The notes: generated by a model from the sequence alone, not told the origin. Counted from the first letter of the stretch, positions 34,997 through 45,900 are shown. The stretch is DNA of 64,000 bases from Rhodobacter sp. NTK016B (GCF_017303295.1 NZ_JAFKOK010000016.1:1-64000); one strand, 5' to 3'. Numbers and translations are program-made.

Positions 34997-35031
34997 GGAA
35001 ACAATCGGGTTTTGGATTGCTAATTGTTTCC
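34997..35031. promoter_or_regulatory. 35-bp palindrome upstream of the second RTX gene
   Basis: GGAAACAAT (34997-35005) and ATTGTTTCC (35023-35031) are exact inverted 9-mers with a 17-base spacer, 116 bases before the start codon. The element matches that at 33527-33561 in arm sequence (one changed base pair), spacing and position. Confidence 0.65.
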
Positions 35032-35050
35032 ACAATGGATCGTCGTGTTT

Positions 35051-35335
35051 TCAGCCGCGCGTGGCGACGAGATCGACGATCACCTCCGATTCGAGGTCGA
35101 TCATCGCGCCGCCCGACAGGATCGTCATGACCGAGCCGTCGACGATCACCAGCAGGTCGCCCGCGTCATTGGCGTGGAACGAGACCTGCGGCGGCGGGGT
35201 GCCGCGCCGATAGGGGATCGCCAGATGCAGGCGGTCGCCGGCCTCGAAATCCGAAATCACCCGGGCGTCGCGCGGGCGCTCCGTCGGTTCGGCCTGAATG
35301 TGCGGGGCGGTGGCGTGCGGGGCGGTGGTCTGCAT
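35051..35335 (-). CDS. Small protein resembling the RTX C-terminal cap domain
   Basis: This 94-residue protein has a short N-terminus with a tandem TAPHATAPH, encoded by two 15-bp direct repeats. A domain follows: RVISDFEAGDRLHLAIPY ... VSFHANDAGDLLVIVDGSVMTILSGGAMIDLESEVIVDL. It aligns by eye with the repeat-free C-terminal ends of the two RTX proteins downstream ([15 protein letters not shown] ... [21 protein letters not shown]). It has no RTX repeats and no signal peptide. The start could be ATG 35335 or GTG 35389; neither has a strong binding site. It lies just upstream of both RTX genes and may work with them. Confidence 0.6.
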   Translation of the reverse strand: MQTTAPHATAPHIQAEPTERPRDARVISDFEAGDRLHLAIPYRRGTPPPQVSFHANDAGDLLVIVDGSVMTILSGGAMIDLESEVIVDLVATRG

Positions 35336-35664
35336 CGGAATCGGGATAGCCTCTTGCTCGGTGCGGGCCTGCTTGCGGTTCGGTCGCACCGGATTTCAGC
35401 CGGTGGGTCCGACCCGGAAGGGGCCCGGAAGTGTCGGTCGTTTCTTTGTGTTCCGGTGACCAGACGACATCCGCCACATCTTCGTCAAGTTTTTGCCTTA
35501 TTTCGCCCCTGTTTCGTTCTTCTGCGATAACAGTCGTTTGTCGTGCGGAAGATTGTCGGGCGAGCGGAAAAGACAATGCCGTCCGCTGCCCCGATTCACC
35601 CCCGAAATGACAACACCCGGCTCTTGTGGCCGGGTGTTGCGATTCGCGGGGAAGGGTGGGCGCG
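35336..35664. other. Intergenic stretch upstream of the cap-like gene
   Basis: These 329 bases contain no gene I can support. They hold the probable promoter of the small cap-like gene and, at 35611-35639, the hairpin that ends the DUF1244 transcript. The middle part is T-rich (35480-35530) compared with the flanking genes. Confidence 0.4.
35611..35639 (-). terminator. Hairpin downstream of the DUF1244 gene
   Basis: CAACACCCGG and CCGGGTGTTG are exact 10-bp arms around a 9-base loop, 26 bases past the stop codon. The T tract is poor, so termination strength is uncertain. Confidence 0.6.
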
Positions 35665-35982
35665 TCAGTCCTTGCGCGGACCCACATTCTGTTCAAACGC
35701 GGTGTCGAAGGCCTTGAGCTGCTCGGGCGTGGCTTCGCGCTGGTTCTTCGCGCGCCATGCGTCATAGGGCATGCCATAGACGATCTCGCGCGATTCCTCT
35801 TTCGACATCTCGATGCCTTCTTTCGCCGCCGCTTCACCATACCAGCGGCTCAGGCAGTTTCGGCAGAACCCGGCGAGATTCATCATGTCGATATTCTGCG
35901 CGTCGGGGCGGTCGTTCATCAGGTGCTCGATCAGCCGCCGATAGGTCGCGGCCTCGATGCGGGTCCGGGTTGCGTCATCCAT
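35665..35982 (-). CDS. DUF1244-family protein
   Basis: This 105-residue soluble protein matches the DUF1244 family: TRTRIEAATYRRLIEHLMNDRPDAQNIDMMNLAGFCRNCLSRWYGEAAAKEGIEMSKEESREIVYGMPYDAWRAKNQ. The CRNC pair could bind a metal. Such proteins are small, helical and widespread in Alphaproteobacteria, with no agreed function. The ATG at 35982 starts the conserved part; the frame continues upstream but is not conserved-looking. It is transcribed away from pyruvate kinase, sharing a ~220-base promoter region. Confidence 0.85.
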   Translation of the reverse strand: MDDATRTRIEAATYRRLIEHLMNDRPDAQNIDMMNLAGFCRNCLSRWYGEAAAKEGIEMSKEESREIVYGMPYDAWRAKNQREATPEQLKAFDTAFEQNVGPRKD

Positions 35983-36200
35983 GACAGCCTCGCTCAATCT
36001 TTGTTCGCTTCGCTTCAGAACTGGCGTTTTGGCCCGCACGGGTCAAGACATGCCCCACAGGGCGCTGAGACAGAGTGACGCTTAACATTTGACGAAAACT
36101 GGTGTTAGCGTTCACACGAACCAAGCCTGGACGGTTGCCGCATCGTAACATTTGCGCGATAGGAAACCGCAAAGCCCAGGTACAGCAGGAAGGAGGCGCC

Positions 36201-37646
<1,446 letters not shown>

Positions 37647-37677
37647 CTCGGGCCCACACATCAAAGGCCGCCGATTC

Positions 37678-37917
37678 ATGGATATGCTCGACCGCGACCT
37701 GCTCTTTCTCGTGGGGCTGGTCTTTTTCCCGCTCGCCTTCGTGGCGTTGGTCTCGGCCTGGGCCGACCGGCGCTTTCCCTGGGCCGCGCTGATCCTCGTG
37801 GTTCTGGGGGGGCTGGTCGTGGGCTGGGCGCAATTCACCCATCCCGGTGACGGCTATGACTGGCGCAACGTTCCGAATCTTCTGCTCGAGACCGCGGCCC
37901 GGTACTGGCCGCGCTGA
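37678..37917 (+). CDS. Small two-helix membrane protein
   Basis: This 79-residue protein has two membrane helices, LLFLVGLVFFPLAFVALVSAWA (~8-29) and WAALILVVLGGLVVGWAQF (~35-53). A polar C-terminal tail (THPGDGYDWRNVPNLLLETAARYW) probably lies outside the membrane. It follows pyruvate kinase in the same direction, 31 bases away, so may share its transcript. I do not recognise a named family. A similar small gene often accompanies pyk in related genomes, by memory only. Confidence 0.7.
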   Translation: MDMLDRDLLFLVGLVFFPLAFVALVSAWADRRFPWAALILVVLGGLVVGWAQFTHPGDGYDWRNVPNLLLETAARYWPR

Positions 37918-37948
37918 GGCGCGCGGCCACCCGTCAGGCGTCAGCCTG

Positions 37949-38410
37949 TCAGTACCGGTCAGTGGACGGGCGGTCGATCACCGCCAGCGTCATGCGCGAC
38001 ACGCAGACGAGCTTGCCGTCATCGTTGGTGATGTGGATTTCCCAGACATGCGAGCGGCGCCCCAGATGCAGGGGCCGCGCGGTGCCGGTGACAAAGCCCC
38101 CGGTCGCCGAGCGCAGGTGGTTGGCATTGATTTCCTGCCCGACGACGGATTGCGTCTTGGGGTCGACGCAGAACGCCCCGGCGAAAGACGCAAGCGTTTC
38201 GGCCAGCAGCACCGAGGCGCCGCCATGCAGGATCCCGGCGGGCTGCTTGGTCCGCTCATCGACGGGCATGCGGGCGACGACATAGTCGGGACCGGCCTCG
38301 ATCAGCTCGATCCCCAGCCGCGCGTTCACACATCCTTCGCTCAGCTGGTTCGCGCGTTCGATGGAGAAGGGGGTTTTCCAGATCGGTTTGGCGGCGTTTG
38401 TCTCGGTCAT
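37949..38410 (-). CDS. Hotdog-fold thioesterase (PaaI-like)
   Basis: This 153-residue protein has the thioesterase core with MPVDERTKQPAGILHGGASVLLAETLAS, including the HGG loop and catalytic Glu region, then GQEINANHLRSATGGFVTGTARPLHLGRRSHVWEIHI. It is related to the 1,4-dihydroxy-2-naphthoyl-CoA and PaaI groups, and its substrate is unresolved. It is distinct in sequence from paaI in this window. The start is followed upstream by a short inverted repeat (38418-38436). Confidence 0.87.
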   Translation of the reverse strand: MTETNAAKPIWKTPFSIERANQLSEGCVNARLGIELIEAGPDYVVARMPVDERTKQPAGILHGGASVLLAETLASFAGAFCVDPKTQSVVGQEINANHLRSATGGFVTGTARPLHLGRRSHVWEIHITNDDGKLVCVSRMTLAVIDRPSTDRY

Positions 38411-38417
38411 GGGGCAC

Positions 38418-38436
38418 CTCTGTTGTTGAAACAGAG
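38418..38436. promoter_or_regulatory. Inverted repeat before the thioesterase gene
   Basis: CTCTGTT-gttga-AACAGAG is an exact 7-bp dyad, 7 bases upstream of the start codon. It would fold over or next to the ribosome binding site, or serve as an operator. Confidence 0.35.
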
Positions 38437-38531
38437 CTACCCTCGTCGCGCGCCGATGCAAAGCAGGGGGCGCCGTGACCTTGCGTCGGGGCGTTTTCTG
38501 CGCGACAGGGGCGATCGCGGGCCGATGGCTC

Positions 38532-38560
38532 TTGCAAAGGCTGCGGGCGCGCGGTAGAGG
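38532..38560 (+). promoter_or_regulatory. Promoter candidate for rpmI-rplT
   Basis: TTGCAA (38532-38537) and TAGAGG (38555-38560) are separated by 17 bases, about 83 bases before rpmI. This fits a sigma-70 promoter moderately well. Confidence 0.35.
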
Positions 38561-38642
38561 GCGCGCTCATCACCCGCGTGACCGGCCAAAGTGGCATGCC
38601 GAGTCGCGCGTTCTGACCTCTCGATCAAGACAGGAGACGGAA

Positions 38643-38843
38643 ATGCCCAAGATGAAGACCAAGGCGAGCGCCAAGAAGCGCTTCAAGGTCACGGCCAATG
38701 GCCACGTGAAATCGGCTCAGGCCGGCAAGCGCCATGGCATGATCAAACGGACCAAGAAGTTCATTCGCGACGCGCGCGGCACCACGGTGCTGAGCGATCA
38801 GGACGCGAAGATCGTCAAGTCCTACATGCCCTACGACCGCTGA
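38643..38843 (+). CDS. rpmI: Ribosomal protein bL35
   Basis: This 66-residue, highly basic protein is a full-length bL35: [46 protein letters not shown]. It binds 23S rRNA in the large subunit. It is preceded by AGGAGA and followed 17 bases later by rplT, the universal pairing. An infC gene is not immediately upstream, and pheS is not downstream, so the pair is detached from the classical infC-rpmI-rplT-pheST order. Confidence 0.97.
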   Translation: MPKMKTKASAKKRFKVTANGHVKSAQAGKRHGMIKRTKKFIRDARGTTVLSDQDAKIVKSYMPYDR

Positions 38844-38860
38844 GCTGAGGAGAGACACAC

Positions 38861-39229
38861 ATGGCACGCGTCAAATCCGGCAAGGTCACCCACGCCCGTC
38901 ACCGCAAGGTTATCAAGCAGGCGTCCGGTTACTATAGCGCCCGTTCGCGCAACTTCCGTACCGCCACGCAGGCGGTCGACAAGGCGAACCAATACGCAAC
39001 CCGCGACCGCAAGGCCCGCAAGCGCAGCTTCCGCGCGCTGTGGATCCAGCGGATCAACGCCGCGGTCCGCGCGATCGATCCGTCGCTGACCTATTCGCGC
39101 TTTATCCACATGCTGGACGTTGCCGGGATCGAAGTCGACCGCAAGGTTCTGGCCGATCTGGCCGTTCACGAGCCCGAAGCGTTCGCCCAGATCGTGAGCA
39201 ACGCGCAGGACGCCGCCGCCAAGGCGTAA
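38861..39229 (+). CDS. rplT: Ribosomal protein bL20
   Basis: This 122-residue basic protein is a full-length bL20. It has the long N-terminal RNA-binding extension ([57 protein letters not shown]) and globular C-terminal domain ([43 protein letters not shown]). It acts early in 50S assembly and represses its own operon in E. coli. It starts after GAGGAGAG and ends before a strong hairpin. Confidence 0.97.
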   Translation: MARVKSGKVTHARHRKVIKQASGYYSARSRNFRTATQAVDKANQYATRDRKARKRSFRALWIQRINAAVRAIDPSLTYSRFIHMLDVAGIEVDRKVLADLAVHEPEAFAQIVSNAQDAAAKA

Positions 39230-39258
39230 GCGATCCGCTGAGCGTTTGAGAATTCGGC

Positions 39259-39288
39259 AGGGGCCGTCCTTCGGGGCGGCCCTTTGTC
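39259..39288 (+). terminator. rpmI-rplT terminator
   Basis: AGGGGCCGTC-cttcg-GGGCGGCCCTTT forms a GC-rich stem followed by a T-rich tail, 30 bases after the rplT stop codon. Confidence 0.75.
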
Positions 39289-39367
39289 TTTGGCGTTACC
39301 GGCTTTGATGTTACCGGCGCATCGCGCCGCATTGGCGCGGCGCGCGCGATAAGCTAGGGTCGCGCGC

Positions 39368-40201
39368 ATGAACGCGGCGATGGATTGGCACTTGGCCCGG
39401 GCCCTGCTGGAATGGCAGGTGGAACTGGGCGTGACGGAGGCGCTGGGCGCCGATCCGGTGGACCGATTCGCCTCGGTGGCCGAAGCGCGGGCCGAGCGTG
39501 AAGCGGCGCGCGAAGCCCCGCCCGAAACCCGGCGCGACGCGCCTTCTGCCGCAGCGCCCGCCACGCCCGTAGCCCCGCCGCCCGACGATGCCGCCGTGGC
39601 CATCGACGCGGCCGAGCGCGCAGCACGCGCGGCGCAGGACCTGCCGTCGCTGCACGAGGCGCTGTCGGTCTTCCCGCATTGCGGCCTGAAGCGCGGCGCG
39701 CGCAACTGTGTCTTCGCCGATGGCAATCCGCAGGCGCGGGTGATGATCGTGGGCGAGGGGCCGGGCGCCGACGAGGACCGCATCGGACGTCCCTTCGTGG
39801 GCCGCGCGGGCCAGCTTCTGGACGTGATGTTCGGCGCGATCCGGCTGTCGCGCGAAAGCCCCGATCCGGGGCAGGCGCTGTATATCACCAACACAGTCCC
39901 ATGGCGTCCGCCCGCCAATCGCGAGCCCACGAAGGACGAGCTGGCGATGTTGCGGCCTTTCCTGTTGCGCCATATCGAGCTGGCCGATCCCGAGATTCTG
40001 GTCGTGGTGGGCAATGTCGCCTGCGACGCGCTGCTGGGGCGGCGCGGCATCCTGAAACTGCGCGGCAAATGGGCCGAGGTTGCGGGGCGTCCCGCGATCC
40101 CGATGATGCACCCGGCCTATCTGCTGCGCTCGCCCGAAGCCAAGCGCGAGGCCTGGGCCGATCTGCTGGAATTGCAGGCGCGGCTGAGGGCCTTGCCGTG
40201 A
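39368..40201 (+). CDS. Uracil-DNA glycosylase (family 4/5-like)
   Basis: This 277-residue protein removes uracil from DNA. An Ala/Arg/Pro-rich N-terminal part (~1-95) precedes the catalytic domain with VMIVGEGPGADEDRIGRPFVGRAGQLLD (motif A), ITNTVPWRPPANREPT and the C-terminal MMHPAYLLRSP (motif B). Cysteines at HCGLKRGARNC could belong to the iron-sulfur cluster of family 4 enzymes. The stop overlaps the GTG of the LysE-type gene. Confidence 0.92.
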   Translation: MNAAMDWHLARALLEWQVELGVTEALGADPVDRFASVAEARAEREAAREAPPETRRDAPSAAAPATPVAPPPDDAAVAIDAAERAARAAQDLPSLHEALSVFPHCGLKRGARNCVFADGNPQARVMIVGEGPGADEDRIGRPFVGRAGQLLDVMFGAIRLSRESPDPGQALYITNTVPWRPPANREPTKDELAMLRPFLLRHIELADPEILVVVGNVACDALLGRRGILKLRGKWAEVAGRPAIPMMHPAYLLRSPEAKREAWADLLELQARLRALP

Positions 40202-40806
40202 TCGAGCCCGTGGTCCTGCTGACCTATGTCCCGGCGGCGCTGGCGCTGAACCTCACGCCCGGCGCTGACATGATGTTCTGTCTGGGGCAGGGGTTGCGCG
40301 GCGGGCCACGCGCGGCGATGGCGGCCAATCTGGGCATCGCGCTGGGCGGTATGGTGCATGTCGTGGTGGCGGGGCTTGGGCTTGAGGCACTGGTCGCCGC
40401 GCATCCGGCGCTGTTCGACGCGATCCGCTGGCTGGGCGTGGCCTATCTTCTTTGGCTCGCGTGGAAATCCCTGCGCGCGGCGGGCCTGCCCGAGGTGCCG
40501 CCGGTCGCGCCCCGACGGGCGTTCCGCGAGGGGCTGACGGTCAACCTGACCAATCCCAAGGTCATCCTGTTCGTTCTGGCCTTCATCCCTCAGTTCCTCG
40601 ACCCTGCCGCGGCGGTCCTTCCACAATTCCTGCTCTTGGGCGCTATTCTGTCGCTGGGCGGGCTCTTGGTGAACGGGGCGGTCGGTCTTGCGGCCGGAGG
40701 GATGGCCGGGCGGCTGATGCGCTCGGCACGCTTCGCCACGGTGCTGGGACGCGTCTCGGCCGTGATCTTTGCCGGGCTCGCGACCCGGCTCGCATTCCTG
40801 AAATGA
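40198..40806 (+). CDS. LysE/RhtB-family amino-acid exporter
   Basis: This 202-residue inner-membrane protein has five to six hydrophobic helices and the family N-terminus LLTYVPAALALNLTPGADMMFCLGQGLRGG, with the conserved NLTPGxD. The later motif VNLTNPKVILFVLAFIPQF is also typical. Such proteins export amino acids such as homoserine, threonine or lysine. The start is GTG at 40198 (GTGA overlapping the glycosylase stop). Its own stop overlaps an alternative start of moaB. Confidence 0.92.
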   Translation: MIEPVVLLTYVPAALALNLTPGADMMFCLGQGLRGGPRAAMAANLGIALGGMVHVVVAGLGLEALVAAHPALFDAIRWLGVAYLLWLAWKSLRAAGLPEVPPVAPRRAFREGLTVNLTNPKVILFVLAFIPQFLDPAAAVLPQFLLLGAILSLGGLLVNGAVGLAAGGMAGRLMRSARFATVLGRVSAVIFAGLATRLAFLK

Positions 40807-40814
40807 GGCTGAGC

Positions 40815-41357
40815 ATGGGCCGTATCGACGAAAGCAAATCCTTCATCCCGGTACGCATCGCCGTGCTGACCGTGTCGGATACCCGCACGCCGGACGACGA
40901 TCGCTCGGGCGACGTTCTGGTCGAGCGGCTGACGGCGGACGGGCATATCCTTGCCGGGCGCATGATCCTGCCCGACGAACGGGCGATGATCGCCCAGCAG
41001 CTGCGGCAATGGATCGACGATGACGGCGTCGATGTCGTCCTGTCGACAGGCGGCACGGGGCTGACGGGCCGCGACGTGACGGTCGAGGCGCATCGCGATG
41101 TCTACGAGAAAGAGATCGAGGCCTTCGCCACCGTCTTTACCATGGTGTCGATGCAGAAGATCGGCACCTCGGCAGTGCAGAGCCGCGCCACCGGGGGCGT
41201 TGCGGGCGGGACCTATCTGTTCGCGCTGCCCGGCTCGCCCGGCGCGTGCAAGGATGCGTGGGACGAGATCCTGCACTGGCAGCTCGATTTCCGTCACCGG
41301 CCCTGCAACTTCGTGGAAATCATGCCGCGTCTCGACGAGCATCTGCGACGGAAGTGA
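40815..41357 (+). CDS. moaB: MoaB: molybdopterin adenylyltransferase-like protein
   Basis: This 180-residue MogA/MoaB-fold protein takes part in molybdenum cofactor synthesis. Markers are IAVLTVSDTRTPDDDRSGD, VDVVLSTGGTGLTGRDVTVEA (the GGTG pterin/nucleotide loop) and YLFALPGSPGACKDAWDEI. The start at 40815 (MGRIDESKSFIP) fits the family; ATG 40803, overlapping the exporter stop, is the alternative. No other moa genes lie here. Confidence 0.92.
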   Translation: MGRIDESKSFIPVRIAVLTVSDTRTPDDDRSGDVLVERLTADGHILAGRMILPDERAMIAQQLRQWIDDDGVDVVLSTGGTGLTGRDVTVEAHRDVYEKEIEAFATVFTMVSMQKIGTSAVQSRATGGVAGGTYLFALPGSPGACKDAWDEILHWQLDFRHRPCNFVEIMPRLDEHLRRK

Positions 41358-41450
41358 CGCGCCGGGACGTGCTATGCTTGCCGGGTTATGCTTGTCCAGT
41401 GATCCAACCGGTTGCATCCTTCGTAAGTTAAATATGTCGAAAGTCCCGCG

Positions 41451-42926
41451 ATGCGTTTTCTGACCCGAAGCTTGATCGCCGTGTTCCTCGGTGCTGTCGC
41501 GCTGGGCCTGCTGGCCTTTGCGGGCGGTATGGTGCGCGACACGCTGGCCGACCGGGCCGCGCAGGAAAGCCGGACTCGCGCGCCGCGCGAACGGGTCTTC
41601 ACCGCGCGCGTGCTGACACTGGAGCCGGGCATCGTGGCGCCGGTCCTGTCAGCCTTTGGCGAGGTCGTCTCACGCCGCACGCTGGAACTGCGCGCGCCGT
41701 CGGGGGGGCGCATTCTGGAATTGGCCGAGGGGTTCGAAGAAGGGGCCAGCGTGCAGGAAGGGCAGGTTCTGGTCCGGCTCGATCCGGCGGATGCGCAGGC
41801 GGCACTGGAGCTGGTGCGGGCGGATCTGGCGCAGGCCGAGGATGAGCTGCGGGATGCCGAGCTGGCGCAAGAGCTGGTGCGGCTGGACCGCGAGGAAGCC
41901 GAGGCGCAGGTCGATCTGCGCCGGCGGGCCTTTGAGCGGCAACAGACGATACAAGAGCGCGGCATCGGTTCGGCGGCGGCGGTCGAAGAGGCCGAGCTGG
42001 CTTTCGCCTCGGCCCGGGCGGCGCTGATCTCGCGGCGACAGGCCGAAGCGACGGCGCTGGCGCGGGTGGCCACGGCACGCTCGGCGCTGGAACGCCAGCG
42101 CATCAATCTGTCGGAAGCCGAGCGCGCCGTGGCCGAGACCGAGATCACCGCCAGCTTCGCGGGCGTGCTGAGCGGCACCAGTGCCGTGGCGGGCGGGCAG
42201 GTCGCGTCGAACGAGCAGCTTGCCTCGATCATCGATCCCGACCGGCTGGAAGTGTCGTTCCGGCTGTCGACGGCGCAATATCTGCGGCTGCTCGACGACG
42301 CGGGCGATCTGGTCGATGCCGGGGTCGAAATTTCGCTGGAACTGGGCGGGGTCGAGATCACCTCGACAGGACAACTGAGCCGTGTGGCCCCTTCCGTGGG
42401 CGACGGGCAATCGGGGCGGGTGATCTTTGCCTCAATCCTGCAGCCGCGCGGTTTCCGGCCCGGCGATTTCGTCGTCGTGCGGATCACAGAGCCGGAAGTG
42501 GCAGGCGTGGCGCTGGTGCCCTCTGCCGCCGTCGATGCCGGGGGCGAGGTGCTGGTTCTGGGGGCGGACGACCGGCTGGAAGCGGCGCGGGTCGAGGTGG
42601 TGCGGCGGCAGGGTGACGATGTGCTGATCCATGCCGAGGCGCTGGCCGGGCGCGAGATCGTCGCCGCGCGCAACCCGCTTCTGGGCGCGGGCATCCGCAT
42701 CAACCCGCAGCGCAGCGCCGATGCCGCACAGGCCGAGATCCCGCAGGCGCCGGAACTTGTGACGCTGGATGCCGAACGGCGCGCGGCGCTGATCGCCCAT
42801 GTCGAGACCAACACCCGCATCCCCGAGCCGGTGCGCACGCGCATTCTGGCGCAGCTTGAGCAGGACACGGTCCCTGCAAGGCTGATCGAGCGTCTGGAAA
42901 GCGGCACCGGGCGGCAGGGCGGATGA
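41451..42926 (+). CDS. RND efflux periplasmic adaptor (membrane fusion protein)
   Basis: This 491-residue protein has an N-terminal membrane anchor (SLIAVFLGAVALGLLAFAGGMV), a lipoyl half-motif (LRAPSGGRILELAEGFEEGASVQEGQVLVRLDP), a long alpha-helical hairpin (~110-215) and the returning half-motif (ETEITASFAGVLSGTSAVAGGQVASNEQLASIIDPDRLEV). A C-terminal beta domain and an extra ~60-residue helical tail follow. It couples the inner-membrane pump encoded 27 bases later to an outer-membrane channel not found here. Substrate is unknown. Confidence 0.92.
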   Translation: MRFLTRSLIAVFLGAVALGLLAFAGGMVRDTLADRAAQESRTRAPRERVFTARVLTLEPGIVAPVLSAFGEVVSRRTLELRAPSGGRILELAEGFEEGASVQEGQVLVRLDPADAQAALELVRADLAQAEDELRDAELAQELVRLDREEAEAQVDLRRRAFERQQTIQERGIGSAAAVEEAELAFASARAALISRRQAEATALARVATARSALERQRINLSEAERAVAETEITASFAGVLSGTSAVAGGQVASNEQLASIIDPDRLEVSFRLSTAQYLRLLDDAGDLVDAGVEISLELGGVEITSTGQLSRVAPSVGDGQSGRVIFASILQPRGFRPGDFVVVRITEPEVAGVALVPSAAVDAGGEVLVLGADDRLEAARVEVVRRQGDDVLIHAEALAGREIVAARNPLLGAGIRINPQRSADAAQAEIPQAPELVTLDAERRAALIAHVETNTRIPEPVRTRILAQLEQDTVPARLIERLESGTGRQGG

Positions 42927-42953
42927 GCGCGGGTAGGGCTAGGAGCGTGATCC

Positions 42954-45900
42954 ATGGCGCGTGACAAGTCGATCATTTCCCGCGCGTTCGGTCTGTTCCG
43001 GTATTTCACCCGCCACCGCACCGCCGCCAATCTGGTTTTGGTCCTGATGCTGGCGGCAGGGGTGTTGTCGCTGCCACGGATGCACGCGCAGTTCTTTCCC
43101 GACGTCGTGGTCGATACGGTTTCTGTCAGCATTGCGTGGCCGGGCGCCGGGGCGGGCGATGTCGACGCGGCCATCGTGCAGGTCGTCGAACCCGCGCTGA
43201 TGGCGGTCGAGGGCGTGATGTCGACCGAGACCCGCGCAACCGAGGGGCGGGCGTCCTTTTCGCTGGAATTCGAACCCGGCTGGGATATCGAGCGTGCCAC
43301 GGCGGATGTCGAGGACGCGATCGACAGTATCTCGACGCTGCCCGAAGAGGCCGAGGATGCGCGCATCCTGCGCTCGACATGGCGAGACCGGGTGACGAAT
43401 GTCATCATTTCGGGACCGGTTTCGATCGAGCAACTGGCGCTGTTCACGGACGAATTCGTCGCGCGCCTGTTCTCGGCCGGGATCACGAGAGCGTCGATAC
43501 AGGGCATCGCCTCGCCCGAGATTTCGGTCGAAGTGCCGTCGATGCGGCTGGTGCAATACGATGTGACCATGGCCGAGATCGCGGCAGCGATCGATGCGTC
43601 GGTTTCGGTCGATCCGTCGGGCGAATTGTCGGGCGGCGCGCAGCGCGTGCGCACGGGGCAAGAGCGGCGCAGCGCCGAAGAGATTGGCGCCATCGTGCTG
43701 CGCTCGGCGCCCGATGGCAGCACGCTGACCGTGGGGGACGTGGCGCAGGTCCGGGAAGAGGCCGTGGACCGCGATCTGGCCTATTATTCGGATGCCGGGC
43801 AGGCGCTGACGGTGCGGGTCGACCGCTCGGAGAACGGTGACGCGATCGGCATTCAGGAAACTGTGCAATCGGTGGCCGACGACATGATGCTGTCGCTGCC
43901 CGAGGGCACGACGATCATGCTGGCCAATGCGCGCGCGGATCTGATCTCGGGGCGGCTGAACATCCTTGTGTCGAACGGATTGCAGGGGCTGGGGCTGGTC
44001 GTTGTGTTGCTGTTCCTGTTCCTGAATGCGCGCACCGCGTTGTGGGTGGCGGCGGGGATCCCCGTGTCGATGCTGGCGGCTGTGTCCTTCATGTATGCGA
44101 CCGGCATGAGCTTGAACATGATCTCGCTTTTCGCGCTGATCATCACGCTGGGGATCGTCGTCGACGACGCCATCGTCGTGGGCGAGCACGCCGACTGGCG
44201 GTTCCGTGTGCTCAAAGAGACGCCCTTCGAGGCTGCCGAGAACGCCGCGACGCGGATGGGGATGCCGGTCATGGCGGCGTCGCTGACCACGGTCATCGCC
44301 TTTGGCGGCCTGACAGCGGTGGGCGGACGCTTCGGCGACATGATCGCCGATATTCCGTGGACGGTGATCGCCGTGCTGATCGCCTCGGTCATCGAATGCT
44401 TCCTGATCCTGCCCAACCACATGGCCCATGCGCTGGCCGGCGCGGCCAAGGAACATTGGTACGACTGGCCGTCGCGTATTGTGAACCGGGGCTTTGACTG
44501 GTTCCGCGACCGGATCTTCCTGCGCTTCATGCATCTGGTGATCCGCGCGCGCTACGTGGTGCTGGCGGGGCTTGTCGTGCTGCTGGCCTGGGGCGCGACG
44601 GCGTTTCTGGGCGGCACGGTGACGTGGCGCTTCTTCTCGTCGCCCGAACAGGGGACGCTGCGGGCCAATTTCGTCATGACCTCGGACGCCACGCGCGAGG
44701 ATACGATGGCGGTCGTGCGCGAATTGCAGCGCGCGTCGACAGCCCTGTCCGAGCGGCTTGAGGCCGAGCACGGGGCGTGGCCCGTGGCGTCGATCCTGGC
44801 CGAGGTAGGGGCGAATTCGGGGCGCGGGCTGGCGGCGTCGGAAAACCGCACGCCCGATCAGCTGGGATCGCTGACCATCGACCTGATTGACGCGGATAAC
44901 CGGCCCTATTCGTCTTTTGAATTCACCGCCATGCTGCAAGACGAGGTGCGCGAGCATCCGCTTCTGGAAGAGCTGAGCTTCCGCTCTTACGGCATGGGAC
45001 CGGGCGGGGATTCGCTGTCGGTGGATCTGATCGGCGCAGATGCCGAGACGCTGAAAGCCGCCGCCGAGGCGCTGAAGGCGCTGCTCGAAGCCTATCCGAT
45101 CGTCACCGGGCTGGAAGACACGCTGGCCTATGACAAGGAAGAGCTGGTTCTGGAGCTGACGCCGCAGGGGCAGGCGCTGGGCTTTTCGACCGACATTCTG
45201 GCGCGCGAATTGCGTCAGCGGCTGAGCGGGATCGAAGCGGCGGTCTTCCCCGACGGCGTGCGCTCGGCCGAGATCTGGGTGCGCCTGCCCGAAAGCGAGC
45301 GCGCCGCCGATTTTCTGGAAAGCACGCTGTTGCGCAGCGAATCGGGGCGCTATCTGCCGCTGGGCGACATCGTGCGGGTGCGCACGCAGCAGGGGTTCAG
45401 CGCGATCAACCGCGAGAACGGGCTGCAACTGGTCACGGTAAGCGGCACGCTGGACGAAGAGGACGCCGCCGCCGCCTCGGCCCTGCTGGCCCAGCTTGAA
45501 ACCGAGATCCTGCCGCAGCTAGCCTCGGATTTCGGCGTGACCTTCCGGCTGTCGGGGCTGAGCGAGCAAGAGGACCAGTTCCTCAGCGACGCCGCTCTGG
45601 GCGCGATGATCTGCCTGATCGCGATCTACCTCGTGCTGGCCTGGGTGTTCTCAAGCTGGCTGCGGCCGCTGATCGTGATGTCGGTCATCCCCTTCGGCAT
45701 GATCGGGGTGATCTATGGCCATGCGGCGTGGAACATTCCGCTGACGATGTTCTCGGTCGTGGGGATCATCGGCATGGCGGGGATCATCATCAACGATTCC
45801 ATCGTGCTGGTGACGACCGTGGACGATTACGCCAAGGATCGTGGCCTGTTGCCCTCGATCGCCGATGCCGCCGCCGACCGTTTGCGGCCCGTCTTCCTGA

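Noticed and set aside
35511-35536. A third copy of the RTX palindrome (CTGTTTC...GATAACAG)
   Set aside because: The arms are in the opposite order, imperfect, and the spacing differs.
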